A stretch of DNA of 64,000 nt from Pseudomonas sp. DY-1 (GCF_003626975.1 NZ_CP032616.1:310001-374000), one strand, 5' to 3'; positions 30,197 through 38,705 are shown, counted from the stretch's first letter. Numbers and translations: made by a program. Notes: generated by a model not told the origin, from the sequence alone.

Positions 30197-31873
30197 TCAC
30201 GTGTGACGAATGTCCCGGTCCTTGGTCTCGGGCAGGAACAGCGTGCCGAGAATGGCCGTCATCAGCGCGATGACGATGGGGTACCAGAGTCCGAAGTAGA
30301 TATCCCCTGTGGCCGCCACCATGGCGAACGACACCGTGGGGAGGAATCCGCCGAACCAGCCGTTGCCAATGTGGTAGGGCAGCGACATCGAGGTGTAGCG
30401 GATGCGCGCCGGGAACAGCTCTACCAGCCAGGCGGCGATTGGGCCGTAAACCATGGTCACGTAGATCACCAGGATGGTCAGGAGCAGCAGTACCATCGCG
30501 TAGTTGGTCTTGGCAGGGTCGGCCTTCTCCGGGTAGCCGGCGTCTTTCAGGGCCGCGCCCATGGTGGCGGTGAAGGCGTCGTTTTGGGCCTTGAAATCGG
30601 CTGCTGGCATTCCGGTGCCTTCGAAGCTCGGAAGCACCTTGTCGCCGATGCGGATTTGCGCAACGGCGCCCGGCTCGGCCTTCTCGTTCTGGTAGGGGAT
30701 GGCTTTCTTCGCCAGCAGGCTCTTGGCGATGTCGCAGGAGCTGGTGAATTTGGCCTTGCCTACCGGATCGAACTGGAAGGAGCACTGGTCGGGATCGGCG
30801 ACCACGGTGACCGGGTTCTTCGCCTGCGCCGCGAACACGTCGGGGTTACCGTACTGGGTCAGCGCATGGAAGATCGGGAAGTAGGTCAGAGCCGCTATGA
30901 CGCAACCCGCCATGATGATCTTCTTGCGGCCGATGCGATCCGACAGGCTGCCGAACAGGATGAAGAACGGCGTGCCGATGAGCAGCGATCCGGCGATCAG
31001 CAGGTTCGCCGTCTGCGGATCGATCTTCAGCATCTGCAGTAGGAAGAACAGCGCGTAGAACTGCCCTGTGTACCAGACAACGGCCTGCCCGGCGGTGCCG
31101 CCGAACAGTGACATGATCACCACCTTCAGGTTGTCCCAGCGAGCGAAGGACTCGGTCAGCGGTGCTTTGCAGGCCTTACCTTCAGCCTTCATCTTCATGA
31201 ATATCGGCGACTCGCTGAGCTGCAGGCGGATGTACACCGAGATGATCAGCAGCAGGATCGACAGCAGGAACGGAATCCTCCAGCCCCAGGCCTCGAAGGC
31301 TTCGGTGCCGAGGATAGTGCGGCATGCGAGGATCACCAGCAGCGACAGGAACAGGCCCAGCGTCGCGGTGGTCTGGATCCAGGACGTGAAGAAGCCGCGC
31401 TTGCCCGGCGGCGCATGCTCCGCCACGTAGGTCGCCGCGCCACCGTACTCGCCACCCAGCGCCAGGCCCTGCAGCAGACGCAGCGTGATCAGGATGATCG
31501 GCGCCGCCACGCCGATGGTGGCGTAACCGGGCAAGAGGCCCACCACGGCAGTGGAGATGCCCATGATCACAATGGTGATGAGGAAGGTGTATTTGCGCCC
31601 GATCATGTCGCCCAATCGGCCAAACACTATGGCGCCGAAGGGGCGCACAGCGAAGCCCGCGGCGAAGGCGAGCAGGGCGAAGATGAAGGCTGTGGTTTCG
31701 TTCACGCCAGCGAAGAAGTGCTTCGCGATGATCGCGGCGAGCGAACCGTAGAGGTAGAAGTCGTACCACTCGAACACGGTACCCAGGGACGAGGCGAAGA
31801 TGACCTTGCGCTCCTCCTTGGTTATCCCGCGGTTGGGCGTGCTGCCCGTGGATGTTTCGCCTATTGTCGCCAT
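30197..31873 (-). CDS. MHS-family MFS transporter with a large extra loop
   Basis: This 558-residue, 12-helix transporter is of the metabolite:H+ symporter type (relatives: KgtP, ShiA, ProP). Family motifs are GTVFEWYDFYLYG (about 31-43), FGRLGDMIGRKYT (about 84-96), GEYGGAATYVAEHAP (about 141-155) and GSLSDRIGRKK (about 308-318). Between about residues 337 and 457 there is a 120-residue hydrophilic insertion with two cysteines (C364, C380), absent from typical members of about 430 residues and probably periplasmic. The substrate is unknown; small carboxylates or betaines are plausible. A GGAGA site precedes the ATG. Confidence 0.88.
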   Translation of the reverse strand: MATIGETSTGSTPNRGITKEERKVIFASSLGTVFEWYDFYLYGSLAAIIAKHFFAGVNETTAFIFALLAFAAGFAVRPFGAIVFGRLGDMIGRKYTFLITIVIMGISTAVVGLLPGYATIGVAAPIILITLRLLQGLALGGEYGGAATYVAEHAPPGKRGFFTSWIQTTATLGLFLSLLVILACRTILGTEAFEAWGWRIPFLLSILLLIISVYIRLQLSESPIFMKMKAEGKACKAPLTESFARWDNLKVVIMSLFGGTAGQAVVWYTGQFYALFFLLQMLKIDPQTANLLIAGSLLIGTPFFILFGSLSDRIGRKKIIMAGCVIAALTYFPIFHALTQYGNPDVFAAQAKNPVTVVADPDQCSFQFDPVGKAKFTSSCDIAKSLLAKKAIPYQNEKAEPGAVAQIRIGDKVLPSFEGTGMPAADFKAQNDAFTATMGAALKDAGYPEKADPAKTNYAMVLLLLTILVIYVTMVYGPIAAWLVELFPARIRYTSMSLPYHIGNGWFGGFLPTVSFAMVAATGDIYFGLWYPIVIALMTAILGTLFLPETKDRDIRHT

Positions 31874-32219
31874 GAGTCTTCTCCGTCTTGTTCTTTTTGT
31901 AGGCCGGAGTATCCAAAACCGTTACCGCACTCAGGCCTTAGGACTGATGCCATCGGATTACGGATTGCGCAAAGCATGGAAACAGACTGACAACCTCACA
32001 GGACATGCGAGGTTCATGAGAAGAATAATCACCATCTCGCAGATATCCACTCGCAACCCTATCGAACTCGGGCACGAAACCGGTGCATCGCCAGAAGGAC
32101 CTGCGCATTGCCAGCCGAAATACCGAATCCAGCTGGCACAGGGCTCATTGCAGATGACCCTTGAGGTTCGCTCGGTGTTCCCACAATTTTCGGACTTGAT
32201 GCGACGCTGCGGCAGCGGC
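31874..32219. other. Non-coding interval upstream of the MHS transporter
   Basis: About 345 bp separate the transporter start from the DUF2388 pseudogene. I see no convincing coding frame. Several short frames are open but lack ribosome sites and family features. The stretch is less GC-rich than its surroundings, and the transporter promoter must lie in its left part, although no clear -35/-10 pair is visible. Confidence 0.5.
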
Positions 32220-32533
32220 TCAGCCCAGGCCGGCGATGGCCAGGGCCAATTGCATGTCGCTCAGTGTGGATTGCGGATGCGTGTGCCGATAATGACGCAG
32301 CGCCTGCTCCAGCCGCGTGCCATGGATTCGCCTGCGGAAGCGACGTAAGCCAGGGCGTCGTCACGGGCTGCCTGGCAGGTACGCATGGGATGGCTGGTGG
32401 ATTCACTGATGGCTACGGAGCCAACGCTGGAGGCAATGGTGAAGTGGTCGAACGAATTGCCTTGCCCGTCCATGGCCCACGCCTGGCCTGCGGCCAGGAG
32501 CGTGGTTATCGTCCGCGTGCATGCTCGCTTCAG
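32220..32533 (-). pseudogene. DUF2388-family exported protein, frameshifted
   Basis: Read on the minus strand from the CTG at 32533, the sequence encodes a signal peptide (TTLLAAGQAWA). The DUF2388-like body follows, with ARDDALAYVASAGE. After a one-base loss near 32326-32328 (GAATC where GAAATC would restore HGTRLEQAL) the frame shifts. The C-terminal half continues as HGTRLEQALRHY and SDMQLALAIAGLG, then stops. With the base restored the product would be 104 residues, normal for DUF2388 proteins of pseudomonads. There is no ATG at the expected start either, so two lesions may be present. A sequencing error in the A run cannot be excluded. Confidence 0.75.
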
Positions 32534-32585
32534 GTAATGATCCTATACCTGTGCGGTTTGCCGGGAGCCTGATGGAGGCGGCGCC

Positions 32586-33206
32586 TTATCCTTTAAATCC
32601 TTTCGCCACCAGATATACCTCCCGCGATCGCGGCCGCGACGCCTCTGGCTTGCGTATCACCACCTTCTCGAATGAAGTGCGAACGTCCTTCAGGAAAACG
32701 TCAGAGCCTTCACCCTGGAAGACCTTGACCACATAGTTTCCATTGAGCTTGAGCACCTGCCGGACCATGTCGAGGGTGAGTTCGACCAGGTACATCGAGG
32801 AGGCCTGGTCGGCGGCAGCGACGCCGCTGATATTGGGGGCTATGTCGGAGACGATCAGATCAGGCTGCCTGCCGCCGAGCTTGTCGAGAATCTGCTGGAA
32901 CACGGCGTCGTCGGTAAAGTCGCCCTGTATGAAATCGACGTTCTCCAGCCCGTCCATCGGCAGAATGTCCGTGGCCAGTACCCGTCCCTTTTCGCCCACC
33001 AGACCCCCGGCCACCTGTGACCAGCCGCCGGGGGCGGAGCCAAGATCCATGACCAGCATGCCGGGGCGTATCAGCTTGTCCTTCTCGTTCAGCTCAATCA
33101 GCTTGTAGCTGGAGCGGGAGCGCAAACCATCCTTCTGGGCCTGTTTGACGTAGGGATCGTTGACGTGTTCATCCAGCCAGCGACGGCTGCTTTTGGATCG
33201 TTTCAT
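32586..33206 (-). CDS. rlmE: RlmE-type 23S rRNA 2'-O-methyltransferase
   Basis: This 206-residue FtsJ-fold enzyme methylates U2552 of 23S rRNA using SAM. The SAM site is [13 protein letters not shown] (about 53-65). The catalytic tetrad K35, D121, K161, E196 is intact, with FQGEG after K161. The length is normal. In pseudomonads rlmE normally precedes ftsH, but neither ftsH nor its other partners is here. Several substitutions ([21 protein letters not shown]) differ from what I recall of canonical Pseudomonas RlmE. It may therefore be a second or transferred copy. Confidence 0.88.
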   Translation of the reverse strand: MKRSKSSRRWLDEHVNDPYVKQAQKDGLRSRSSYKLIELNEKDKLIRPGMLVMDLGSAPGGWSQVAGGLVGEKGRVLATDILPMDGLENVDFIQGDFTDDAVFQQILDKLGGRQPDLIVSDIAPNISGVAAADQASSMYLVELTLDMVRQVLKLNGNYVVKVFQGEGSDVFLKDVRTSFEKVVIRKPEASRPRSREVYLVAKGFKG

Positions 33207-33300
33207 TTAAGGGCCAACCACGGAAAATCAATGTGAGGAGCGGACCAATGCATGGGGCAGGGGGAGCTGTTGGTCGCAGAGCGGCGGCAATTATAAGCCG

Positions 33301-33321
33301 ATAAAACTGCGCAGGTTTTAT
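33301..33321. promoter_or_regulatory. Near-perfect 21-bp palindrome between rlmE and the FAD gene
   Basis: Arms ATAAAAC and GTTTTAT flank TGCGCAG, in the divergent interval. A TATAAT hexamer for leftward transcription of rlmE lies immediately to the left (33290-33295). The palindrome would overlap the RNA polymerase footprint of that promoter, as an operator would. The cognate regulator is unknown. Confidence 0.45.
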
Positions 33322-33387
33322 CCGCAGGGCGGGGGTGGGGCAGGGGCGATCAGTGCGGGCGCCTTCCGGAGCTTCATCAGGCCAAGC

Positions 33388-33417
33388 CTGACAGGGGAGG
33401 GTGGCGGCGGGTACAAT
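33388..33417 (+). promoter_or_regulatory. Sigma-70-like promoter for the COG2509 gene
   Basis: CTGACA (33388-33393) and TACAAT (33412-33417) with an 18-bp spacer lie about 62 bp before the ATG of the FAD enzyme gene. Confidence 0.5.
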
Positions 33418-33479
33418 TCGCCTCCTACTTCACCCCTCTTTTGCTTCCTTTGCCGGATTCACCGGCCAGGATTACCGCC

Positions 33480-35108
33480 ATGATTCGCATCACCGAACTG
33501 TCTCTGCCCCTCGATCACTCCGCCGATGAGTTGCGCAAGGCCATCGTCAATCGCCTGAGTATCAGCGACGCCGACCTGCTGAACTTCACCGTATTCAAGC
33601 GCAGCTACGATGCCCGCAAGAAAAACAGCGTCATTCTGTTCATCTACATCATCGACCTGGAGGTTCGCGACGAGGCGGCGATTCTGGCGCGCCTGGCGGA
33701 TGACCACAACGTACGCCCAGCCCCGGACACCCACTACTATCCAGTAGGGCAAGCACCGGCCAGCCTGAGCGAGCGGCCGCTGGTCGTGGGCTTTGGCCCC
33801 TGTGGGTTGTTCGCGGCGCTGTTGCTCGCGCAGATGGGGTTCAAACCCATTGTGCTGGAGCGCGGAAAGGACGTGCGACGCCGCACGAAGGATACCTGGG
33901 CACTGTGGCGCAAAAAGGTCCTGACCCCGGAATCCAACGTGCAATTCGGCGAGGGCGGCGCCGGCCTTTTCTCGGACGGCAAACTCTACAGCCAGATCAA
34001 GGACCCCAAGTTCTACGCCCGCAAGGTGATGTCCGAGTTCGTCCGCGCCGGTGCTCCGGACGAGATCATGTACGTGAGCAAGCCGCATATCGGCACCTTC
34101 CGTCTTACCGGCGTGGTATCTGCCATGCGCGAGGAGATCATCGCCCTCGGCGGCGAGGTGCGATTTGAAAGCAAAGTGACCGACCTGCTGATCAACGACG
34201 GCCAGCTCGAGGGCGTTGTTTTGGCCAGTGGTGAAACACTCCACAGCCGCCATGTTGTACTGGCGCTAGGTCATAGTTCCCGCGATACCTTCCGTATGTT
34301 GCACCGGCAGGGCGTGTTCATGGAGGCCAAGCCCTTCGCCGTGGGTTTCCGCATCGAACACCCGCAAGGCATGATCGACCAGGCCCGCCTGGGGAAATAT
34401 GCCGGCCATCCGGAGCTCGGCGCCGCCGACTACAAGCTGGTGCATCACGCCAGGAATGGCCGTGCCGTCTACAGCTTCTGCATGTGCCCCGGCGGTACTG
34501 TGGTAGCGGCCACTTCCGAGCCGGAACGAGTCGTGACCAATGGTATGAGCCAGTACTCTCGCAACGAACGCAATGCGAATGCCGGCATAGTCGTCGGCAT
34601 CAATCCGGAGCAGGATTTCCCAGGCGGTCCGCTGGCCGGAGTGGAGTTCCAGGAGCGCCTGGAATCCCGCGCCTATGAATTGGGTGGCAGCGATTACTGT
34701 GCGCCCGCGCAATTGGTGGGGGACTTCATTCGCGGAGTGCCGTCGGCCGAGTTTGGCGAGGTGGAGCCTTCCTACAAACCCGGCGTACGGCTGGGCGATC
34801 TTGCGCCCTCGCTGCCGGACTATGCGATCGAGGCCATCCGTGAGGCGCTACCAGCATTTGGCAAGCAGATTCGCGGCTTTGATCGCGATGACGCGGTGCT
34901 CACCGGTATCGAGACCCGCACCTCATCCCCGGTCCGTATCACCCGCGACAACGAGACATTGCAGAGCCTCAACCTGCGAGGCCTGTATCCGGCCGGTGAA
35001 GGCGCCGGTTATGCCGGTGGCATTTTGTCGGCGGGCGTGGATGGCATCAAAGTCGCCGAAGCGGTGGCCAAATCGCTTCTGTCTCAGACCGAAGCGCAGA
35101 GCGACTGA
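33480..35108 (+). CDS. COG2509-type FAD-dependent dehydrogenase
   Basis: This 542-residue flavoprotein belongs to the uncharacterised NAD(P)/FAD-dependent oxidoreductases of COG2509. An N-terminal small domain (about 1-95, starting IRITELSLPLDHS) precedes the FAD dinucleotide motif VGFGPCGLFAALLLAQMG (about 103-120). The FGEGGAGLFSDGKLYSQIKD motif (about 155-174), typical of the family, follows. The C-terminal FAD-contact part has YPAGEGAGYAGGI (about 506-518). The reaction is unknown. The start ATG at 33480 follows a CCAGGA site. The TrmH-type gene follows after 11 bp. Confidence 0.85.
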   Translation: MIRITELSLPLDHSADELRKAIVNRLSISDADLLNFTVFKRSYDARKKNSVILFIYIIDLEVRDEAAILARLADDHNVRPAPDTHYYPVGQAPASLSERPLVVGFGPCGLFAALLLAQMGFKPIVLERGKDVRRRTKDTWALWRKKVLTPESNVQFGEGGAGLFSDGKLYSQIKDPKFYARKVMSEFVRAGAPDEIMYVSKPHIGTFRLTGVVSAMREEIIALGGEVRFESKVTDLLINDGQLEGVVLASGETLHSRHVVLALGHSSRDTFRMLHRQGVFMEAKPFAVGFRIEHPQGMIDQARLGKYAGHPELGAADYKLVHHARNGRAVYSFCMCPGGTVVAATSEPERVVTNGMSQYSRNERNANAGIVVGINPEQDFPGGPLAGVEFQERLESRAYELGGSDYCAPAQLVGDFIRGVPSAEFGEVEPSYKPGVRLGDLAPSLPDYAIEAIREALPAFGKQIRGFDRDDAVLTGIETRTSSPVRITRDNETLQSLNLRGLYPAGEGAGYAGGILSAGVDGIKVAEAVAKSLLSQTEAQSD

Positions 35109-35119
35109 GCAACGGATAG

Positions 35120-35851
35120 ATGAAACTCGACGACATCAAGAAACTCCACCAGAAAAAATACCGGGCCGAGTTCGGTTATTTTCTGGTGGAGGGCGAACAC
35201 CTGTTGCTGGAGTTACAAAAAGCGGCCTTGCAGAACCCGCTGCTACAGCGCAGTCAGCTGTATGTAACTGGCGCCTACGAGCACTGGCAAAGCCCGTTTG
35301 AAACCCATGTGATCAACGACCGCCAGATGGCTCAGATCGCCGATACCCAGACACCGCAGGGAATAATTGCGCTGGTGCCAATGCCGGCGAAAGCCGCGCC
35401 GGTTTCTGCTCCCAGTCAGAACGAACGCGCCATTTACCTGCATGAAATTCAGGACCCGGGCAATCTCGGCACCATCCTGCGTACGCTGGCGTGGTTCGGT
35501 AATTTTCGCTGCCTGCTCAGTCCCGGTAGCGTCGATCCGTACAATCCCAAAGTCGTCCGCTCCAGCATGGGCGCCATTTTTCATGCGCCCATGGAACTGG
35601 ATGTGGAACTGGACTCCTTGCGTACGCGCTTCGAGCGCATTGCCTGCCTGGATATGAATGGCGACAGCTTGCAATCCGCCAGTTTCAAGACGTTCGATTG
35701 TTATCTGTTCGGCAACGAAGCACGTGGCGTGCCCCGCGAGCAACTGATCGCGCTCAACGCCCAGCCTTTTACGATTCCCGGCTGTGGCGCCATCGAATCG
35801 CTGAACCTGGCCGCAACGGTCAATATGTGTGCGTACGAGTTGAACAGATAG
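35120..35851 (+). CDS. TrmH/SpoU-family RNA 2'-O-methyltransferase
   Basis: This 243-residue SPOUT methyltransferase has an N-terminal substrate-binding domain (about 1-90) and the knotted SAM domain. The three SpoU motifs are LHEIQDPGNLGTILRT (about 109-124), LFGNEARGVPRE (about 195-206) and IPGCGAIESLNLAATVNMCAYE (about 217-238). The target is probably rRNA or tRNA ribose, but the exact site cannot be inferred. Codon use has more A and T at third positions than the aromatic operon. It probably shares a transcript with the FAD gene 11 bp upstream. Confidence 0.88.
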   Translation: MKLDDIKKLHQKKYRAEFGYFLVEGEHLLLELQKAALQNPLLQRSQLYVTGAYEHWQSPFETHVINDRQMAQIADTQTPQGIIALVPMPAKAAPVSAPSQNERAIYLHEIQDPGNLGTILRTLAWFGNFRCLLSPGSVDPYNPKVVRSSMGAIFHAPMELDVELDSLRTRFERIACLDMNGDSLQSASFKTFDCYLFGNEARGVPREQLIALNAQPFTIPGCGAIESLNLAATVNMCAYELNR

Positions 35852-35920
35852 CGGATCAAGGAACCGTTCTCTCGAAGCGCTTCGTGAAGCAGTGACGAGG
35901 GATACAGTTTCCGCAAAAGG

Positions 35921-35944
35921 ACGGGCCCCTTGGGCCCGTTCTTG
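35921..35944 (+). terminator. Rho-independent terminator after the TrmH-type gene
   Basis: An 8-bp stem of ACGGGCCC with its complement and a 3-nt loop is followed by TCTTGTTTG. It lies about 70 bp after the stop codon. Confidence 0.75.
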
Positions 35945-35974
35945 TTTGTCGTGATTGTGTGATTGGCCGGTCGA

Positions 35975-36205
35975 CTAAATCGACTGCGCCGCTCGCGCAT
36001 TCACCTCGACCGCCGGCTCCACATCGATCGCCTCCATGCTCAGATGCGCTGTCTCCCGGAGCAGGAACGAGCACACCGCCACCATCGTCAGCCCCATAAG
36101 CCGCCACCCCGAACGGGCTGCCCGTTGCAATCAGGATGGCCGTCGCGAGGCTGGACGCCGTGCCACCGCCGAAGGCCGCGCCGATCTGGTAGGCGGCGGA
36201 CATGC
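35975..36205 (-). pseudogene. C-terminal remnant of an MFS transporter
   Basis: On the minus strand the first frame reads YQIGAAFGGGTASSLATAIL, then ATGSPFGVAAYG. This looks like the last part of an MHS-type transporter. After a frameshift near 36095-36105 the second frame gives LTMVAVCSFLLRETAHLSMEA and ends at the TAG at 35975-35977. Only about 75 codons remain of an expected 430 or more, and the 5' part is missing. It abuts a fragment on the opposite strand at about 36206. Confidence 0.65.
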
Positions 36206-36286
36206 CGGGCCCAGAAGAAGCGCGCCTTCGAGGACGAGATCGATCGCGAACCTGGCGTGACGCCGCTCAAGCAGTGGAAGCTCTAG
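36206..36286 (+). pseudogene. C-terminal fragment of an unidentified gene
   Basis: About 26 codons read RAQKKRAFEDEIDREPGV, then TPLKQWKL and a TAG stop at 36284. The sequence has a natural protein-like composition and ends cleanly, but it has no start or ribosome site. I do not recognise the family. Its broken end meets that of the MFS remnant on the other strand. Confidence 0.4.
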
Positions 36287-36477
36287 CTGGCAGGTGCGGC
36301 TCGTCGGGGCGCAGGGAGAGTCGCCTGTCGCGCTCTAGGCCCGGAGCTTCATCCGAGGCTGGGTCCAGCCGCGCGGGTTCGCAGTGCGTGGTGAGTGCGG
36401 CGTGCAACCTGCATAATCCGCGCATCGCCCGAGCTGGCTGCGGCATGCAGTCAGCGCTTCCCGAACGAGGTTTATCC

Positions 36478-37056
36478 ATGAATGAGCACATCGCGCCGGT
36501 GGCGCTGGACTGCGCCTATCGCGTGCTGAATCACGGCCCGACCGTGCTGGTTTCCGCCAGTCATGGCGGCGTCGAGAATGTCATGGCCGCCGCCTGGTCC
36601 TGTGCCCTGGACTTCTCGCCGCCGAAGGTGACCGTGGTGCTGGACAAGGCCACCCGCACTCGCTCACTGGTGGAGAGCAGCGGCCTCTTTGCCCTGCAGG
36701 TACCCAACCTCAGCCAGCTCGAACTGACCTACAAGGTAGGAACCCGCAGCCTCGACGAGGCACCGGACAAGCTCGCGCAGTGCGACGTGGAGCTGTTCCG
36801 CATGGACGGTTTCGATGTGCCGCTGGTAGCCGGCAGCTCCGCCTGGCTGATCTGCAAGCTGATTCCCGAACCCCACAACCAGCAGACCTACGACCTGTTC
36901 ATCGGCGAGGTGGTGGGCGCCTGGGCCGACACCCGTGTATTCAGGGATGGTCATTGGCAGTTCGAGACGGCCGCGCCCCACTGGCGCAGTCTGCACTACA
37001 TCGCCGGCGGTCACTTCTATGCCATAGGCGAGGCGGCGGTGGTGAAGGACGTCTGA
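36478..37056 (+). CDS. Flavin reductase family protein
   Basis: This 192-residue protein has the FMN-binding split-barrel flavin reductase domain. The N-terminal TVLVSASHGGVENVMAAAW and KVTVVLDKATRT segments (about 20-70) and FALQVPNLSQ (about 77-86) contact the flavin. GHFYAIGEA near the C-terminus is also typical. Relatives act as NAD(P)H:flavin reductases or as FMN-dependent enzymes of unknown function. The start ATG at 36478 follows CGAACGAGG. An in-frame extension upstream covers the gene-fragment region and is not supported. A REP element follows. Confidence 0.88.
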   Translation: MNEHIAPVALDCAYRVLNHGPTVLVSASHGGVENVMAAAWSCALDFSPPKVTVVLDKATRTRSLVESSGLFALQVPNLSQLELTYKVGTRSLDEAPDKLAQCDVELFRMDGFDVPLVAGSSAWLICKLIPEPHNQQTYDLFIGEVVGAWADTRVFRDGHWQFETAAPHWRSLHYIAGGHFYAIGEAAVVKDV

Positions 37057-37138
37057 ACGGCCCCTTGTGGGGAGGCGTCAATCACAAGTAAACGGGCGAG
37101 CTCGGCGCAAGCTGGCAAATCGTGGCCCGGATGAACAT

Positions 37139-37216
37139 GTAGGAGCGAGCTTGCTCGCGAACAGTCCGAGCACGATCTTTCGCGAGCAAGAACTCGGCGT
37201 CCCCCTCGCTCCTGCA
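37139..37216. repeat. REP doublet (GGAGCGAGCTTGCTCGCGA family)
   Basis: The left REP, TGTAGGAGCGAGCTTGCTCG, is followed by an inverted partner at 37179-37216. The partner reads TTTCGCGAGCAAG and later CTCGCTCCTGCA, with about 14 bp between those parts. The doublet lies between convergent genes, the usual REPIN setting. It is a different sequence family from the GAATTCATTCGC copies elsewhere in the window. Confidence 0.8.
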
Positions 37217-37268
37217 GAAAGTAAATTTCGAGTTATCACCGGCAGCGCCGACGACGCATGGCCACGCC

Positions 37269-37694
37269 CTACCTGGCAAAGAGCTGGCCGATATCCTTGA
37301 AGGCCTTGAACTCCAGGGCATTGCCGCACGGGTCGAAGAGAAACATGGTGGCCTGCTCGCCCACCTGACCCTTGAAGCGGATGTAGGGCTCGATGACGAA
37401 GCTTGTGCCGAGGGATTCCAGGCGCTCGGCCAAGGCTTCCCACTGTGACCATTCCAGCACCACGCCGAAATGCGGCACGGGCACGTCGTGGCCGTCCACC
37501 GCGTTGGTGTGGGCGTGGTGCTGCGAATCGGTCTTCGGATGCTCGTGGATCACCAGTTGGTGACCGAAGAAGTTGAAGTCCACCCATTGGCTGCTGGAGC
37601 GGCCTTCTTCAAGGCCGAACACCTCGCCATAGAAGGCACGGGCTGCGGCAAGGTCGTATACGGGAATGGCCAGGTGGAAAGGAGAAAGGCTCAT
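37269..37694 (-). CDS. VOC (glyoxalase/bleomycin resistance) family protein
   Basis: The 141-residue protein is a single vicinal-oxygen-chelate unit pair. Potential metal ligands are H8 in [12 protein letters not shown]50-H52 (VIHEHP), H75 (PVPHFGVV) and E128 in [16 protein letters not shown] context (here [11 protein letters not shown]). [14 protein letters not shown] near the N-terminus is characteristic. The substrate is unknown; dioxygenase or lyase activity is possible. It lies 96 bp downstream of a LysR gene on the same strand and may be under its control. Confidence 0.88.
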   Translation of the reverse strand: MSLSPFHLAIPVYDLAAARAFYGEVFGLEEGRSSSQWVDFNFFGHQLVIHEHPKTDSQHHAHTNAVDGHDVPVPHFGVVLEWSQWEALAERLESLGTSFVIEPYIRFKGQVGEQATMFLFDPCGNALEFKAFKDIGQLFAR

Positions 37695-37790
37695 CGAAGG
37701 CTCCGGCGGCTCGTCATTGGAGGCTTCAATGTTCGATTCGAATCTGCTGGGGCGAAAGCGAATTGCTCCTTCGCTCAGCCAAAAGGATTC

Positions 37791-38705
37791 TTATGCTCGC
37801 AGCTTGCTCTTGAGATTGTTGGCCATTTCTTCCACGTAACTGTGGGCTGATGGATGGATGACCTTGCGGAACAGCTCGACCTGCGGCAGCGCCTTGTTGG
37901 CGTAGCGGCACACCAGCACGATTTCCCGTGTGAAGGCCAGTTCGCCGAGGGGATGCACCCGCGCTGTGGTACCGCCGCGGGACCAGATGCCGGCGAAGGG
38001 AATGATGGCCACGCCCAGCCCGGTTTCCACCATGCGTACGATGGCGTCCAGGTCATCCAGTTCCATCACCTGGTTCACCTGCAGCTTGCGGTCCTTGAGG
38101 AACCTGCCCACCAGGCGCCCGCCGAACGACTTGCTGTCGTAGCGAATGAAGGGGTGGCGTACGAGCGTCTGGGCGATGCAGTCGACCTGGGTGCCCGGCG
38201 GGTGGATCAGTACGAAGGGCTCCTCCAGCACGCTTTCCATGTGCATTTCCTTGGCGAGCGGGAAGGGCGGCTTGATGATCAGTGCCAGGTCCAGGTCGCC
38301 GGCCTCGACCTGGCCTACCAGGTCGAGTGAAACGCCGGGAATCAGCCTGGCCTCCATCAGCGGTGCGGCTTCCTTGAGGCGTCTGAGCGTCTCCGGCAGG
38401 ACGCCGGTCTGCACCGTGCCGATCGCGCCGATGTTCAGCGCACCTCGATAACCCTCCAGGGTTTCCGGCAGGCACATTCGCGCATACAGCTCCAGCATTT
38501 CCTCTGCCAGCGGCAGCACTCGCTGCCCATTGGCGTTGAGGCTGACCGACTTGGCTGTGCGATCGAACAGTTGCATGCCGAGCGCATCTTCCAGGCTCTT
38601 CATCTGCGCACTGACCGCCGCCTGGGTCAGGCTGACCTGCCGCGCCGCGGCAGAAAAACTGCCAAGCCCGGCCACCGCCACGAATGTCCTGAGTTCTCTG
38701 ATCAC
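37791..38705 (-). CDS. LysR-family transcriptional regulator
   Basis: A 304-residue LTTR. The winged helix-turn-helix is at about 1-60 (FVAVAGLGSFSAAARQVSLTQAAVS, in order) and the effector-binding domain at about 87-295. The start ATG opens with the usual IRELRTFVAV. The effector is not deducible. Candidate targets are its own promoter and the VOC gene downstream. Confidence 0.9.
   Translation of the reverse strand: MIRELRTFVAVAGLGSFSAAARQVSLTQAAVSAQMKSLEDALGMQLFDRTAKSVSLNANGQRVLPLAEEMLELYARMCLPETLEGYRGALNIGAIGTVQTGVLPETLRRLKEAAPLMEARLIPGVSLDLVGQVEAGDLDLALIIKPPFPLAKEMHMESVLEEPFVLIHPPGTQVDCIAQTLVRHPFIRYDSKSFGGRLVGRFLKDRKLQVNQVMELDDLDAIVRMVETGLGVAIIPFAGIWSRGGTTARVHPLGELAFTREIVLVCRYANKALPQVELFRKVIHPSAHSYVEEMANNLKSKLRA

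Noticed and set aside
32138..32156. TGGCAC and TTGCA words resembling a sigma-54 site
   Set aside because: The distance between the GG and GC elements is 13 bp instead of 10.
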